Assembly (NCBI RefSeq): GCF_963675165.1
Contig: NC_087377.1
Location: forward strand, 5,952,042-6,016,041
Length of the DNA stretch: 64,000 nt
Direction: 5' to 3'
Origin: Halichondria panicea
Lineage: Eukaryota > Porifera > Demospongiae > Suberitida > Halichondriidae
In this document: piece by piece, positions 24,601 to 35,880 of the stretch
Layout: every line of letters begins with the position of its first letter
Numbering within the stretch: position 1 is the stretch's first letter
Notes under the pieces: model-generated
What the model was told of the DNA's origin: nothing
Seen by the model: the letters and a program-made list of their open reading frames with translations, nothing else
The model's database searches: none
Program-made: the position numbers and the translations under genes

Positions 24601-27600
24601 CATGCCATAATTAATCGGATTTATTTACTGATTCACTCCGTATCTTAGGTGATTTCCAGTGAATATGAGCCATATTTTACTTCCCCCAGGGAAGTATGGA
24701 ATATGGCTCATATTTTTACTTCCTACAAGCACTATTCAACTTTTAAATCATCTTGACAATTTGTACACAGTAAAATAGCAATATAGCACGCACAAAGTTT
24801 TTGTAGACTAGATGTATGTTGTGCTATTGTCGTATTGACCTGAGCTAGCTAGCAGTCTAAGCTCATGAGGCTTGAAACACTGCAGTTCAATCCTTGCTCT
24901 GTGTTTCTAGTCAAGGCTGTGGCGCAGAGGTACTGTACTAGGTAGAGGAGTTCGAGTACAGTGCATGCAGTGTTGGTAGACTTGTGCAATGCAAATTCAA
25001 AACAGCAGCTGCTGATATTGGTGGGCGGGTCTGGTCAAAGTTTATGGCTTCCAGTAGAACCTAGCTGCTTGGAGAAGTAGCTAGCTCTCATACTTGACAG
25101 CTGTAGCTGTTCTAACTGCATATTCTGAGGCACAACTGTGAGAGCAAGCTTGACTGTCTCCATTGATGTTCAAATGACTGTTTTGCTGTTTTTTTCAGTA
25201 AATAAATCAGTTGTTGACTGGTTGCCTAGTAATTATGGTTTATAAACAACCTCAGCCTCGGGCTACGCCCTCGGCATTGGTTGGTTATAAGCCATAATTA
25301 CTAGTCAACCAGTCAATAACTATAACATACCACACCTACGTGTATTAGGAGGGTATGCACCCAGTGTATCCATGCTATACTGTGGTTACATATCCCATCA
25401 GCTGCGTCCCAGAGTAACCACACTAGCAGAGGATGTAATAATTATGGGTGCATATAATTATTATCCGTAAGTAGTTGTGGTGTGGTACCGGTGACATAAT
25501 TATTTTCGCGGGTAGCTGCTATTTCTGCGACTGAGAGTAAAATCGATTCGCAAAAATGTGTACTTGCGGATAATTGGAAAATGTAATTAAAACCACTGGC
25601 GAGTAATTAGAAACGTTATGATAATTTCACAACTTGAAGGATTTGGCAGAATACCAGCAAAATATGATAAACAGTGAAATCGCAAACAAATCTACGTGTA
25701 CCTGAAAATATGTCACCTTCTTCAGGTACATGTACCTATAGTACATAAAGCTAACAACTAGCTTGTACATACATGTAGTACGCACATTTTAAATTTATGG
25801 TGAAGCAATTGTTTGTGCCCGGCTGTGTGTATAGCAATTAAGGCTTTGACTTTCTACATGTATGCCTACAGGAAAAGTGATGTCCTGGTCGAAGGTTGGA
25901 ACCGCAGCAACTTGGGAAACTGATAAAAATATGGCGACAATGGTCTTCAACTTGTATGGCATGACAAAAGCTGTCCAAAGAAGCATAGTGATTCATGAAT
26001 TTGGCCATGCCTTGGGACTGGATCACGAGCATCAACGATCCGACTTCTGGGATGTCTTGCAGCCATTCACTATCGGAACAAATCAAATGAAGAACGGAGA
26101 CAGTGGGCGTTGCATATCAGCTTCTGAGGCTGTTTTCAATCTCAGGGAAACGATTGGAAGTGATCGAACTGAATATGACAGCAAGAGCATCATGCATTAC
26201 TGGTAAGTGACTATTCTGTATGCATGTTAGAACACCTCCAAATGGTGCATGCCTGGTCTAAATTTATGTTACCATCTGGCCCACTGCTAAAAAGCTAAAA
26301 GCTCGGCCTATTTTAAGTAATTTACCTACTGGCTGTAATAATACGAAATACAAAAATAAAGATGTATACCGTAGAAACTGGATTATTGGCGCATGCGCTT
26401 TTGGGGTCAATAGCAGAGCTCTATACGCTTACATGTATATTCGAGAATACGCCTATAATGCAGTCATTTCGAGCCCCACCCAGCAACCGGATGTCTCTGT
26501 GATGAGAGCTGACTTGCAAGCTGGCTTGAAAGTGAGCAAGCAAGACAAGCAGGCAACCCTAACTGGATCTGTATCATACTATTATATTGCAGTTCATTTT
26601 GCAAATCATAGCCAGCTAGTAAGTATAACATATTGACCATGAACTTGGAATAAAAGGACCTCATGTACGTCTCACATTCTCTCAGCCATGATCAGACAAG
26701 GTAACAGCATGCCCAGACAGTCCTTCCAGATGGATATTACCAGCTATAATTATAGCTATCGTGCACTGTACAAGCTAACTAGCTCATAGATAAACAAAAT
26801 TAGCTGAATTAATTCTAAAATTTCACTAATAGCCTTCGTATAATTGGAAAAGCGCTTCAATTCAAATAAAAAGCCTACAGTTGACCATGCACTTAAAATA
26901 AAGATACGCTTATAGTCGAGTAAGCGCTAATAATCCAGTTTCTACGGTATCCTATTTCCTCCGTACAGAGATGCTCACGGTGTAATAGTCATTCATGGTG
27001 ATATAATTTATATCACTGATATTTCCCCATTGCGACCAGACATGTACATTTTGTAGATAATTTTCTGCCCTCTTGCACGCTAGGCTGCCATAAAGCTTTA
27101 CAAAATGAAAGCACCGCAGGTACTGATGCCTCGGTGGAGATGCCACGGTGGAGATGCCAAAGCTACATAACAAATAGCTGATGAACATTTTTGCAATAAT
27201 TATTTTGCTGCATGCAAACTCAAAGAGTGGGTAATGATCGACCATGATTGTCGTTAAAAACGATCGATGCCAAAAGTTAAAGTCTAAAATTAATGGCTGC
27301 CATCAGCAGAGCCTTGCAGCTCTCTTCCTCACTCTTGCAGCTACCAATAGCTAGCGTTCTAGTGCAGAGCTAACTACTAAGTAGAGTAGTAACACTCGGT
27401 AAACAAGTTTGGCTACGTGCTCTTCTGAAAAGGCTGCAATGGCATTCCAAGTAAGCAAAACTAGGCATAACTCGAGAATGAAGCATTATTTTGCAAATCC
27501 ACGAATTAAAATTCAAGTAAACATGACTAGAAGCCTATAGAAACTCTTGATTCATCCTTGAGCAGCTGTAGCAGTCTACACAGACACACACACAGACACA

Positions 27601-30600
27601 CAAACACACTACCGTATACCTCGCTTGCGCATGCGCACCGAGGCATAAAAACCATTTGCAATGTGAAAAATTTCTTGGATTGACCAGGGAACAGTGTCAA
27701 TTACATTTTGTAAAATTTACTTTAGTTTTATTATGAGCCTTCGTTCTTGATTTATGCCTAGTTTTGTTTGCCATTGCAGCCTTTTTAGAAGAGTGCTTAT
27801 AGCAAAACTTGTCTATGGAGTGTTGCTACTCTACTTAGTAGATACATGACATAATTATACAGTGTACTACGCTAGGTGTTGGTAGCTGCAAGACAGGAAT
27901 GAGAATGAGCCTTTATCAGTAGGTTTTACATAGGATTGGCAGTGGGTTTGCCCGTGTTTAGCAATATTTCAATTATTTTGACTCATGTTCAAACTGTTCG
28001 GAAAGGCCACATCAAGGAACTGGCTAGACAGATAGTTTATTTAGCCTTTTCTTTCTTTGTATCTCTCATTTCATAATCCATGAACATTTTAATGAATGAA
28101 TATTGTCATTTTAAAAATTGTACTATTTTGACGTTTCACCGCTCTTTGTCTGACTGACTAAGTAAGTAAGTAAGTGAGTAAGTAAGTTTCTTGCCCAGCA
28201 TTTGCTCCAAGTACAGCCATCTCCAGGACATTCTGCACAGGGTTTCCAAACGACTACAACCTGGATTACAAAGCGCTACTTCAGATTTGCGATTGCTTCC
28301 ACGAGGCAGATGACCTCTCAGTCTCTATTTCTCTTACCTAGACAATTCCGCCATCTTTAATGACTCAGCAATTATTGCGTTGTGGCCAAATAATAGATAG
28401 GCGTGGCTAAGAAACCGTGCGCCCACTGCTGTGCTTTTCCAGAGCCTGAGGTGTTGCTTTACTTCACACTGTTCAGCTCTAGCTCCCTTTCTCTGACAGG
28501 CATGCTATATGCACTGGCTAGATATCATGCTCTTAAAATGGCTGTCATTTAACACAAATTCAACATATCAAGCAATTAATAGTATGATATTATCCTATGG
28601 ATACTGAAGATTATCACGAGTCTGTGCCAGTAACTGCACGAGTGCCTGCAAGGCACGAGTGACAGTTACTAGGCACGGACGAGTGATAATCATCAGTATC
28701 CATAGGATAATGCATTTATTGCTTGGCAACCAAAATGCAAGTTGAATCTGCGCATGCGCAACATGCGGTTGCTTTATCAACCAGAAGAATGCGTAGCAAC
28801 AAAATTGATTTCTCCCAGTTGAAGACGAGTTTAAGAGAAAGAAAACAGCTAGAAAGACAAAGAAATAAGACTCTAGAACACCAAGAGAGCTTGCAGAAGG
28901 CTACTTAAAGATTTTGTAGAGAACAGACAAGAAAAAAGACAAGAAAAACGTTGACAACCAGCAACCCGTTTTGAAAATGGATAGTTCTGAAGGATAAACA
29001 GCATGTGCTTGCTTTCTATCATGCTCCAGTGTATCAGAAGAGGAAACATGCACCGCTATAACTGAAGAAAAGTGTGACAACCGTTTTTGAAGCCAAAACG
29101 ACTTTATACAAGCCTGAACAGGCTTATATGGTGGTCCAGTACACTTCTACATGTGCAATACTCCGCTCAAAGCACCCACTTCCAACACTGATGCCTGTTT
29201 GATGCGTTAAATATGAACACTGACAACCTCCTGACCCTCAGCTTCACTGCAAAAATAGCACAGAAGTGATACAGAGCATCAGAAAACAAGAAAAGAGACT
29301 GATAAACATTGCAATGCATGATTATAAGTGTGTAAACTATGTTTTTTCTTGTTCTCTCACTGCTGAAAACGTTTTATTCCAAATAAGAATCACTTCCTAG
29401 TGTGCAATAACAAGTGTGCAATAATACTTCCGGGTGTGCAATATGGAAAAATATCTGCACAGTCGGTGATGAGTCGCTTCCTGTGCAATTTGAATGTAAA
29501 ACGCTGATGTCAGCACTTATTAAAAAGCAATAATACTCATTATTAGTCCAGAGATATTCGAGAAGATATCTGATTAGTTCTGTCTTTTCTTCTTGAACTT
29601 CTGTACTGCCTCTTGACGTTCCACTTATGCATGTCATGATACGTAAATTTATACTTCTGCACTGAAAAACAAAGGGAATCCGACTAGAAAAAGATTTTCA
29701 ATGTGAAAAATTGCTAGGATTGGCCAGGGGAACCACAAAAAAGCGTGGAAACAAGAAATCAGACGAGAGCATAACTCCAATCCGTTACAACGTCATGAAC
29801 ATGTACAATACATAGTATAGACTGTGTTCCAGATCCATCTACCAGCTTCCATCCACCACATCATTCCATGCAGGTCACCAGTACAGTAATTCTACAGTAA
29901 ATCATCATGATTATAATTATGCCTGCACAATGGATGTATAATAAATATATATAAGGATTGGTCTGATTATAGATGTATAATAAATATATATAAGGATTGG
30001 TCATGTACATGTAACTCATAATTTTTTTGATGAAAATAGCAAGGCACCTGTCAGGCGAGCTGTTTTCAGCAGCTATTGAAGTACATGTATGATCGGCATG
30101 CAAACAATATTAATAATTAATTTTGGCTCAAAGTGATTTTGAAATTATTGTAGGTTTGACATGAACTGGTTGCTACCCGCCTACCGTTCTCTTGCCAACA
30201 TTAAAACAAATACACAACTGACTGTTGCTCAGAAGAAAGTACTTGAGGGTGTACATGCTCATGACTGCCGCAAAGGAGCACAATTGTCAAAAAATCCTTC
30301 GATACTGGATTATACGACTCTAAACAAGTCCTATGCAGCTATGTCTCAAGGTGAGCTGCATGTACACTGTAGCATAATTACATGCATGAAGTATTGTTCT
30401 GATCATCTTATAGTCTGAGAATTTCACCAATATTGTTTTGATTTACCACATAATTATGCCTCGAGGCGTAGCCGCACGAGGGATACGGTAAAGCTGACTG
30501 TGTGTGTGTGTGTCTGTGTGTCTGTTCCAGCTGTAACTGCTCAACGGTTGCAATGCGACAAAAGCTAACAGCTTCTATAGGCTTCTAGGCACGTTCTCTT

Positions 30601-33600
30601 GGATTTTGATTCGTGGATTTGCAAACTAAAGCTTCTTTCTCGAGTTATGGCTAGTTTGACTCACATTGAAGGCTGTTGCAGTCTCTTCAGAATCTTTCAT
30701 AGCATCATCTGTTCGCACAAACTTTCTATTCAACATAATGAGTTAGCCTTGCACTAAAGCGCTAGCTTTTTGTTAGCTACAATACTCAGAAAATATCTGT
30801 TAAAACAGCTAGCTAGCAATACAGTAGCCATTTGTGAAATTGATCTCTTTGGACCACACCCTTTAATTATTCCTGTGGATGTAATGCGCATGCGCGCTCA
30901 TTCCCCATGTGTGAGAAATAACATCCAAGATCCAGATCCAGATCCTCCTGGCAGAATCATCTTTGTCTTGAGTGCCTGGTAAGCCACAAAACACTACCAT
31001 ATAACAATATAGATAACAATAATTTTTTTTATGCATTTACACAGGTCTTTTCTTCTTAGATATTATATACACTGAACTACAGATCCTGGAAGAATCAATT
31101 TTCTTCTTTCTTGAGGTCCTAGTAGACCACATAATACAACAATAGATGCATGTAAATAAGTCTTTTCTTCTCAGTGACTTTATATAGATAATAAGCTAAC
31201 TTTAATATAAAATTCATTATAGAAACTAATATAACACTCTAATACTTTTCAGCGAAAGCAAAAACATGGCGAGAGGCATTAGCACAGCGCCAGCTTGAAC
31301 ACTAGTATATACATGTATCTATGTACTTATAATTACATGTTTTAGACTTTAATTAACGTTATTACTACTTTTTTCCGTATACTTGAATCTGTGGCTTATG
31401 CCCTCCATTGCGTTGTCGAGAAGGCTTGCACATGCACTAGTCAGAAGCCAGATCTCAACTGCCTCTACGATGGTCGTATGGTCGGGTTATCTTCCAGTTG
31501 GAAGTACAAAGACTTGCCATAGCCTATACAGGAACCAAGCTCAGACATTCCGACCATTCGACCATTTGTACATGTAGAGGTAGATGAGTACAAAGACTTG
31601 CCATAGCCTATACAGGAACCAAGCTCAGACATTCCGACCATACGACCATTTGTACATGTAGAGGTAGATGAGAGCCTCTTCTGGCTTCTGAGTAGTGTGC
31701 CAGCTTTCTCGCAATGGAGGGCAGCCAGCCACAGCTAGCTAAACTACATATATAGTACAATGTAGATAGTACATTGATAGTACATAGGCGTGGACGGCCA
31801 CGCCTATGGTTACTATCACCCATGCAATAGATACCAGGCCGTATTTTATCAGCCTGGGGCTGAGGCTAGAACATGCAGGAGCCCAGTGGAGTTAGTGGGC
31901 GACATGTCTTCTTAAGTTTTTCAGTAATTTTTATAATCCTTTTTTCCTCAGATCTTCAAAGGACCAGTGACACAAAACTATTAATTAGCTTTCTTTTACT
32001 TCTCGAAGACAACTTACGTATTAAGGGCGTATAAAAAGAAGAGGGCATGCAACTCGCTATGTACTGTATGTACTCAGCATACTTCATATCAGAGGCCAGA
32101 TATAGTTTACAATTATGTGAACAAGTGGGTGGTGTTATGTACGGAGTGGGCGTGTACATAGAGCTGCCTAGCCTAGTTCAGAGGAGGTACGACAACATTA
32201 CGTGTGGGACAATGGACTGTAAATTAACATGCAGCAAAGATGTGGTGGTGGGCGTGGCCTTTATCATTCAGACCACACCTACAATACTATTTACTGCTGT
32301 TGATAGAAATTTCATTGTCCGCGCACGTGATGTTGTCGTACCTCGTCCTCTGAGCCTAGTTTACAATGTAGTACAGAAAAGCATCATGACCAGTAGTCCA
32401 GCCAGACCCCAAGACAACCCCTTTAAGTGTGAAGTTAGTCACTGGACGTATTGTTAAAAAGTACCAGTTCAACTCCTGGTAGATCTATTAATGCAGTGGA
32501 CAGGACTTTCGTATCTTCTTGGTGCTGCTGAATGCACTGCCTTTAATACTGCTAGTACGAGCCATACTGCTGGTTTTATCAACGCTGAATGCTGCAATAA
32601 TTGAGCTAAAGTCTATTTGGAAGTTGTGTGGTCAATTATGGCTTCATTTATGCTTTACGGTTGACAAGTATGCCAGTAACTTCTGCATGGAAAGTGACTG
32701 GTTAAGCTCGATCAGCATAATTATAGTGATAGAAGCGCTTTTTAACAAGAAATCCAATACTATGAAACTTTGAATTTCAGTGCAGTATGACAAAGTTATA
32801 ACACGAACGTCAACAACACTTTCCCCAAAATCCATTCATTGCTATGTCCAATCGGGCACCTTCAGAAGTGTTAGCTGTAGTAGCAGATAAGGTCTCCTTA
32901 TTAATTTTTGTGATGGGATGTAGATCAGGCTCCACCCTCACGTCATGGCATACCTCAGTCAGAACTGAAGCTGTTAAGTCCCTTGTTTCGTTATGCCTAA
33001 TAATAGGGAAAGCCCCTCTTGGGTAAGGGATAGCATGCTCAACCGAGAACCGGGAACAAGTTGTGAGTAAGCCTGCAGGCATCTGGAATGTGATGATACT
33101 AATGTACATGTATCTCTAAACGCACTCTTGTGGAGGTTGAACCCATACTCTTGTAATGATATTAGCATTGAGCCAAGAGCAACTATCTTGTGTTTCCTTT
33201 CGGATGTCCCATTTGTTCTGAAGCTATTGTGATATGGTCTCTATGGGGTAGTTTTGTGATGATGGGGATGGTATCACTTTCTGTAGAGGTTCAGTTACTT
33301 TCCGGGAATCGTCGAAGTAGTGGTTACAGGTTGATGAGTTCAGCATACTAATTCCACCGAGCTCTGCAGGGAGGTCTAAGATTCCTCTCTGTGTTGTTTA
33401 GAGGTGGTTTGCCGGTGAGAGCTAGATGACAGCAAGTTTCTTCTAATGATTTCCTCAATCTCTCCCAAGAGATGGCAGATGTTCAGTACGGTCCTTGTCA
33501 GGAAAGACCATCTACTGCTCCAGCCATGTGTGTATGCTGCGTGTGGTTGTGTGCCGGCCCATTGGCACAGTTTGAGGAGCTCCGCTTTCCAGGTTTCAAG

Positions 33601-35589
33601 TTTCGTATGTACAAAATTCTCTACATCTGTAGGTGTCACCAATGCCGATAGGTCTCATACCTGGGCATTTTTCTAGGGCAATGAGACGACATGCTAAGAG
33701 CCTTGGTGGTTAGAGTCTTTCCAATCATACGCTTCAAGGCCCAAAGGCTTTCAGGGCTTAGTAGAACCCTCACTATACGTTCGGTCTCCCGGCCTTTGGG
33801 CTTCTTAAATCACATAGAAACTTCCTAAACAATGTACAAAATGAGGGGCTATTTGAAAGAAATTATGGAATTAAAACAACCGTGAGAGCCTCAAGTCCAA
33901 ACACACGTACAGGAAGTTTGTTTACATTTACATGTATAATTATGTACGTGTACATGTAGTTGTGTATCGAATGATCATATTCTGTGGTCGTTTTCTTAAT
34001 TCCCATGGAACTTTATCTCCCACCTGCAGCAGTCGCTGGTGAACATGTTCAGCTTCCACCTGTGCTTTCACTGTCTGCTCGGCCTGCTGAACTTGAAGCT
34101 GTTTCATTCGACGGTATATAGAGTGTCATAGAGTATTTGTTAACATGTACGTATAATTATACCGTATAGAGGGTATATTTCGAGGGTATAAATGTTCGTG
34201 GTTTTCGCGGATTAGGCATGAACCGCAAATTTAATATTTCATGCATGCATGCTGCAAAAAAGGCGCTATTCCACGAAAATTAAATCTGTGAAAACCTTTC
34301 TAAAGGCACATCCGCGAAAATTTATACCCTCGAAATATACCCGCTATACGGTAGTTACCACACAAGAATGAGTGCAGTTGAACCTCCCTTACCACCTCCG
34401 AAGAGCAATCTTCGGCTATAAAACGGCCAATTTATGTTCAAATTAGTTATAGTTATTAACTGGGTTGCCTAGTAATGTTGGCTTATTACCAACCAATGCC
34501 GATGGCATAACAGCTGATATTTATAAATACCTATCTATACTAGGAGAATGTACAACATTGTGGAGCGAGCGTGCGCGAATTGTGCATATATCTGGGTTGT
34601 AGATCCAATTAACTCAAAAGAAGTTGGTAAAGGATTATGAGTCTCAAAACCAATTATCGTGCCGGTCCATGACATACATACATACATACAAACAAACATG
34701 CGGACAGAATTGCAACAGTGAAGACTAGGTAGGGACTCGCTTTGCTCACCCCTATAATTAATCACTGTGGTTATATATGTCGTACATACGTTATAGTACA
34801 GTAGAACCTCGATTATCCGGCTTAAAAGTTTATTTTTAATCAATTCGGAAAATGGGCGTGTCCCTGAAATGTGCATGCGCATTGCAGCTGTTACTATGGA
34901 GACAGGTCTGCTTATGTTCGGCGCATGCGCAGAACCATGTGGCACTCCTGTTTATCAATAAAGTTGGTGGATCAAGGCGTGGTTTATCTATTCGATTATC
35001 CGGTTATCCGGCCTGCCTCTGGAACCAAGGTGTATGGAATATGGGCCGTCTGTAAGGGACACGTACTGCATTAAATACCTATCTATATTAATGACTGTGC
35101 TTATGCCCCCCCCCCCATTGACTAAACGTACAATTTATTACATGTTTTATTATGTGGCTCGATCAAAAGTGATCCAAAGTGTCCTTTATCTTGTTCTACT
35201 GTATTAATTTGGCGCTAACATATTATTATTACTGTAACCCTGCATGTATACACTATAATACCGTAACTTACATGTAATTATGTTCGATACCTGACTTTCC
35301 TTCTAATGCAGTACTGACTATGGATCACTTCACTACTATTTTCGAGATACTTAAGAAAACAAATAAGGAATGGTACAACATAGGTCTCGGACTTAATGTG
35401 GAGATGGATGAGCTTGAGAAGTTTGAAGATAATTTTCCAAATGATAACGTTAAGTGTCTGAGAAAGATGTTGACTCGTCGCATACAACAAGGTGGTCTGA
35501 CTCGCTCCCTACTGTGTGAAAGCCTAAGGCGACCTTTAGTGAAGAGAAGTGATGTAGCTGATGAAGTTCAGACTGCAAAGCTCTTGTAG
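18630..35589 (+). CDS. Gene D: death domain - astacin-like metallopeptidase - death domain
   Basis: Exons 18630-18951, 19014-19046, 21196-21293, 23733-24009, 25872-26202, 30154-30350, 34030-34113 and 35312-35589 sum to 1620 nt, a continuous 539-residue frame. Splice phases agree at all seven joins (1,1,0,1,2,1,1). Residues 1-107 are a death domain (ALKKWKSKNLDTKTASYSRL). Residues 108-151 are a proline/glutamate-rich linker. Residues about 160-419 are an astacin-type peptidase: a strand with LKVHFLNPDIL, AQIRVFF, SWSKVGTAA, then zinc motif HEFGHALGLDHEHQR (H285, E286, H289, H295) and Met-turn SIMHY (M351, Y353). Residues 448-539 are a second death domain (WYNIGLGLNVEMDELE). No signal peptide or propeptide is seen, so an intracellular protease is inferred, unlike secreted astacins. 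ATTAAA at 35767-35772 may be its poly(A) signal. The least certain join is exon 6 to exon 7 (3.7 kb intron); the last two exons could belong to a separate gene. Confidence 0.72.
19749..19894. mobile_element. 146-bp palindromic CAGAGG MITE, 9-bp duplication
   Basis: Nearly the whole element folds back on itself, with ends CAGAGGAGGTACGACAGG and CCTGTCGGACCTCCTCTG. GTAAGGAAC flanks it at 19740-19748 and 19895-19903. It lies in intron 2 of gene D. Confidence 0.9.
20218..20439. mobile_element. ACCGTATAGCGCGAAATTTT palindromic MITE
   Basis: The ends accgtatagcgcgaaatttt and aaaattttgcgctatacggt are inverted repeats. Relatives lie at 34160-34353, 35829-35880 (cut by the gap), about 37195-37243, about 38864-39021, and one arm near 16230-16280. 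Confidence 0.8.
20573..20954. mobile_element. hAT-like non-autonomous element
   Basis: Termini CAGTGGCGTAGCCAGG and GGCTACGCTCCTG are of the CAGNG hAT type. No frame is inside. Flanking 8-bp duplications are not clear. Confidence 0.6.
21406..21557. mobile_element. Short CAGGG...CCCTG element
   Basis: The ends are CAGGGCTGAATTCAGG and GATGCATCCCTG, and CACTT flanks both sides (21401-21405 and 21558-21562). A minus reading frame across it is a chance product. Confidence 0.5.
21600..22235 (-). repeat. R2 repeat copy in intron 3 of gene D
   Basis: The right part (about 22010-22235) is the inverse of 7140-7370. The left end carries the inverted gccgagggttagcacttcag terminus at about 21605-21645, also seen at 17590 and 63545. 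No coding frame is credible. Confidence 0.5.
22830..23303 (+). pseudogene. Crypton-like tyrosine recombinase, C-terminal fragment
   Basis: A 144-residue open frame (22869-23303) ends in a tyrosine-recombinase catalytic region: HSLRATTATRLY (H-x2-R), then MERIGHRSIEGIRSYKRTS, supplying the later His and the nucleophile Tyr. This arrangement is that of metazoan Crypton/DUF3504 proteins. The N-terminal half and the first catalytic Arg are missing, and a stop lies just upstream, so this is a fragment. It lies in the same orientation inside intron 3 of gene D. An unannotated host use of the exon cannot be excluded. Confidence 0.75.
24108..24500. mobile_element. MITE with ACCGTATTTACTTGATTAAA ends
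   Basis: The left end accgtatttacttgattaaa and right end tttaatcaagtaaata are inverse. Both subterminal regions repeat 'gcccatctcgtttaaacgcc'. It lies in intron 4 of gene D. Confidence 0.75.
25203..25322. repeat. 120-bp palindrome in intron 4 of gene D
   Basis: 'gttgactggttgcctagtaa' near the left is inverted as 'ttactagtcaaccagtc' on the right, around a central gc-rich loop. A half copy lies near 34442-34515. Confidence 0.7.
26367..26949. mobile_element. MITE with TACCGTAGAAACTGGATTAT ends
   Basis: The left end taccgtagaaactggattat and the right end ataatccagtttctacggta are perfect inverse repeats, 583 bp apart end to end. No transposase frame is inside. It lies in intron 5 of gene D. Confidence 0.85.
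27108..27648 (-). mobile_element. Most complete R1 copy (about 540 bp)
   Basis: It runs from gaaagcaccgcaggtactga to gcatgcgcaccgaggcata. It contains all blocks shared by other copies: a CA/TG-rich part, 'gaagcattattttgcaaatc', 'actactaagtagagtag' and 'gggtaatgatcgaccatgat'. It serves as the reference for the interrupted copies. A further partial plus copy lies at about 27735-27900. Confidence 0.8.
28590..28710. repeat. Perfect-armed palindrome, intron 5 of gene D
   Basis: 'tatcctatggatactga' and 'tcagtatccataggata' bound the unit, with 'cgagtctgtgcc' mirrored by 'ggcacggacg'. The lysine/arginine-rich open frame just downstream (28723-28908) has no recognised domain and is not called a gene. 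Confidence 0.7.
29931..30002. repeat. Tandem duplication of an AT-rich unit
   Basis: 'atgtataataaatatatata' followed by 'aggattggtc' occurs twice, separated by 'tgattatag'. It is adjacent to exon 6 of gene D. Confidence 0.8.
30455..30760 (+). repeat. Divergent R1 copy
   Basis: It starts with tgcctcgaggcgtagccgca and has the R1 order of a GT-rich run, 'cttctataggcttctag', 'cgtggatttgcaaa' and 'ctcgagttatggctag'. It lies in intron 6 of gene D. Confidence 0.6.
31398..31725. repeat. Palindromic element with internal 84-bp tandem duplication
   Basis: The outer arms (ccctccattgcg ... cttgcacatgcactagtcag and the inverse near 31676-31725) form a fold-back. Inside, 31504-31587 and 31588-31671 are almost identical direct copies. 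It lies in intron 6 of gene D. Confidence 0.75.
32179..32352. mobile_element. 174-bp CAGAGG MITE, 9-bp duplication
   Basis: Ends are CAGAGGAGGTACGACA and TGTCGTACCTCGTCCTCTG. AGCCTAGTT lies at 32170-32178 and 32353-32361. It sits in intron 6 of gene D. An open frame running through it is fortuitous. Confidence 0.88.
32778..33720 (-). pseudogene. Reverse-transcriptase retroelement relic
   Basis: Minus frames contain, in order, a CPGMR / PIGIGDT-type start (around 33610-33680), TWKAELLKLCQWAGTQPHA and LLGEIEEIIRRNLLS, and further on PRGAFPIIRHNETRDLTASV, LTEVCHDV and EGARLDIAMNGFWG. These resemble conserved strings of RT-bearing retroelements common in sponges and cnidarians, recognised by pattern only. 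The frames are broken by stops and shifts, so it is dead. It is antisense in intron 6 of gene D. Confidence 0.6.
34160..34353. mobile_element. ACCGTATAG palindromic MITE
   Basis: The left arm (accgtatagagggtatattt, cgagggtataaat) is inverted in the right arm (aatttataccctcgaaatat, acccgctatacggt). It lies between exons 7 and 8 of gene D. Confidence 0.8.
34797..35062. repeat. Tigger-like end in the last intron of gene D
   Basis: 'tacagtagaacctcgattat' followed by ccgg is a typical pogo/Tigger-type terminus. 'gattatccggttatccggcc' near 34994-35013 is an internal or broken partner. No clean right end is seen. Confidence 0.45.
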
Positions 35590-35880
35590 CTACATGTGCA
35601 TGTACCTGCACATGTAGTTGTTAAGATTGTGAGTTTTGTACCAGAATATTTTTACTTTTGTGTTTTCAAATTGTCATAACTGCATGATGTCCAATTATTT
35701 TCATTACTATGTTGTCGAGGTAACAGGGTGTAATATATTTACATGGTTGCGTAGCCATGATTTGGTATTAAAGGGGTCGTCGTTCTATCAATACAGTGTA
35801 GCATAAGAATCCTCATGTCTTATGCAATACCGTATACCGTATAGCGCCGTATACCGTATAGCGGGTAATTTTCTGGAGAC

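Noticed and set aside
28723-28908. Lys/Arg-rich 61-residue open frame
   Set aside because: It is suggestive of a coiled coil but begins at a repeat edge in intron 5 of gene D, without splice or phase support.
32047-32457. 136-residue plus-strand open frame
   Set aside because: It spans a complete 174-bp MITE and its target duplication, so it is a chance frame.
34535-34945. 136-residue minus-strand open frame
   Set aside because: It crosses a tandem catacatacata run and a Tigger-like end, with no domain pattern.
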